Source: Aphanomyces cochlioides
Lineage: Eukaryota > Oomycota > Saprolegniomycetes > Saprolegniales > Verrucalvaceae
Length of the DNA stretch: 64,000 nt
Reading direction: 5' to 3'
Assembly (NCBI GenBank): GCA_019828595.1
Contig: JAHQRK010000003.1
Span: 248,001 to 312,000 of the forward strand
Notes under the pieces: model-generated
The model's input: the letters and a program-made list of their open reading frames with translations, nothing else
The model's database searches: none
Told to the model about the DNA's origin: nothing
Translations under genes and position numbers: made by a program
Shown here: piece after piece, positions 63,367 to 64,000 of the stretch
How positions within the stretch are numbered: the first letter of the stretch is position 1
Layout of the letters: each line of letters begins with the position of its first letter

Positions 63367-64000
63367 ATGGCGCCGCAGCAGCAGAGCCCGATGCGCATGT
63401 TCATCATGCTTCCCATGATGTATTTCATGTCTAAGATCGACTTTGAAGGCCCCTACATTCTTCTGGGAGCGCGCATGTCCTTTCTTTTCATGCAACTCCT
63501 CTCAGTGTTGCTCGGATTGTGGGCCAAGTCCAAGATTGAAGCCAAGCCTGACAATCGCAAGATTTACGTCCCAACGCCAAAGTCCCCCTTGGACACGAGC
63601 ACGCAAAATTCTCCATTGACAGAAACGACCTACCATGCTCATGAATTGGCCAAGGCCAAGGAATTTATCCAGCAAACGCTTATTGGTGCTTGCATTTCGG
63701 CGTTCATTCACTTCCAATTCGGTGTCAATCAAGTCGTTGTGATTCAATCGGTCATGGCCCCGTTGAATTTGTACGACAACGCGATCTTGAAGAAGCATAT
63801 CTTTGGTATTGGCGGACCTCGTTACTGGGATGAAAAACTCGAAGGAGAACCATTGGAAGTCGAACCACAACCTCATCCTGATGCTGTCGACGCTCCTGTC
63901 GAAGCCGACTCGTCGAAGAAGACGAAGGCCAAGAAAACACCAAACTATGCCGATGCCATTAAGCAAGCTTGGGACATGGGTGTTGAAGCTAACTTTGATC
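63367..64000 (+). CDS. Pho88/SND3-like ER membrane protein (3' end outside window)
   Basis: 211 codons are seen from ATG 63367, without intron, running off the window. Early residues (MFIMLPMMYFMSKIDFEGPY) and the first helix (MSFLFMQLLSVLLGLWAKS) match the Pho88 N-terminus. YVPTPKSPLD, the YHAHELAKAKEFIQQTLIGA segment and the second helix (FIHFQFGVNQ, then QSVMAPLNLYDNAILKKHIFG) follow in family order. Yeast Pho88 (SND3) is an ER protein that takes part in SRP-independent membrane targeting and affects phosphate transport. Here the protein continues past the family's usual end with a charged, Pro/Asp-rich extension (EADSSKKTKAKKTPNYADA). Confidence 0.8.
   Translation, partial: MAPQQQSPMRMFIMLPMMYFMSKIDFEGPYILLGARMSFLFMQLLSVLLGLWAKSKIEAKPDNRKIYVPTPKSPLDTSTQNSPLTETTYHAHELAKAKEFIQQTLIGACISAFIHFQFGVNQVVVIQSVMAPLNLYDNAILKKHIFGIGGPRYWDEKLEGEPLEVEPQPHPDAVDAPVEADSSKKTKAKKTPNYADAIKQAWDMGVEANFD

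Overview
The window looks like nuclear DNA of an oomycete, most likely a water mould of the Saprolegniales such as Aphanomyces (inference, no species search possible). Genes lie densely on both strands and are cut by very short GT-AG introns, mostly 40-55 nt. The gene content points the same way: an axonemal dynein assembly factor and a leucine-rich/FAM194 protein (flagellate zoospores), cystatin-like secreted proteins, astacin-type secreted metalloproteases, a large purple acid phosphatase, a bZIP-like/START-like protein, an ankyrin array of the GHL..V.FLH type, and PIF/Harbinger, hAT and pogo transposon remains. All joins were made by hand from splice signals and reading-frame phase.

Layout. 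1-4200: tail of an unknown gene, an IQ-motif protein, a seven-helix receptor-like protein, a four-helix membrane protein, a small unknown protein and an eEF1A lysine methyltransferase. 4200-7800: gene-poor, with a 23-bp inverted repeat bracketing gene debris and a hAT relic. 7800-10100: two tandem secreted or membrane multi-cystatin genes. 10100-17100: an LRR/FAM194 gene head-to-head with a coiled-coil gene, then two divergent genes of a two-membrane-segment family that I do not recognise. 17400-19600: a small secreted protein and two head-to-head peroxiredoxin genes with apparently identical coding sequence. 19700-28500: a short IP3-receptor-like channel and a third, giant member of the two-membrane-segment family. 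28600-31300: DNAAF5/HEATR2. 31600-34000: a decayed Harbinger element carrying both its genes. 34200-44100: a purple acid phosphatase interrupted by one TGA, a methyltransferase with an almost perfect internal tandem duplication, a long coiled-coil protein and an ankyrin protein. 44100-46000: MITE-like repeats. 46100-52300: three astacin-like metalloproteases, two with long poly-aspartate tails, separated by pogo-type relics. 52400-61750: housekeeping block (bZIP/START-like regulator, small Cys-containing protein, coatomer delta, beta-carbonic anhydrase, HAD phosphatase, a predicted myristoylated protein, RIX1/PELP1). 61750-63360: gene-free, with a fold-back MITE. The end holds the start of a Pho88/SND3 gene.

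The observations most worth following are: (i) the two-membrane-segment family (13752-15536, 15665-17093, 23884-28460) sharing a D-[DE]-I-x-F-[IF]-P-[QE]-[ST] tail motif and, in two members, a C-terminal RRSPR; (ii) a palindromic TTATCCGGATAA-like element, usually paired, near the starts of all three family members and other divergent genes; (iii) peroxiredoxin copies whose coding parts match while their flanks have diverged; (iv) poly-Asp-tailed secreted proteases; (v) two otherwise healthy genes each broken by one in-frame TGA.
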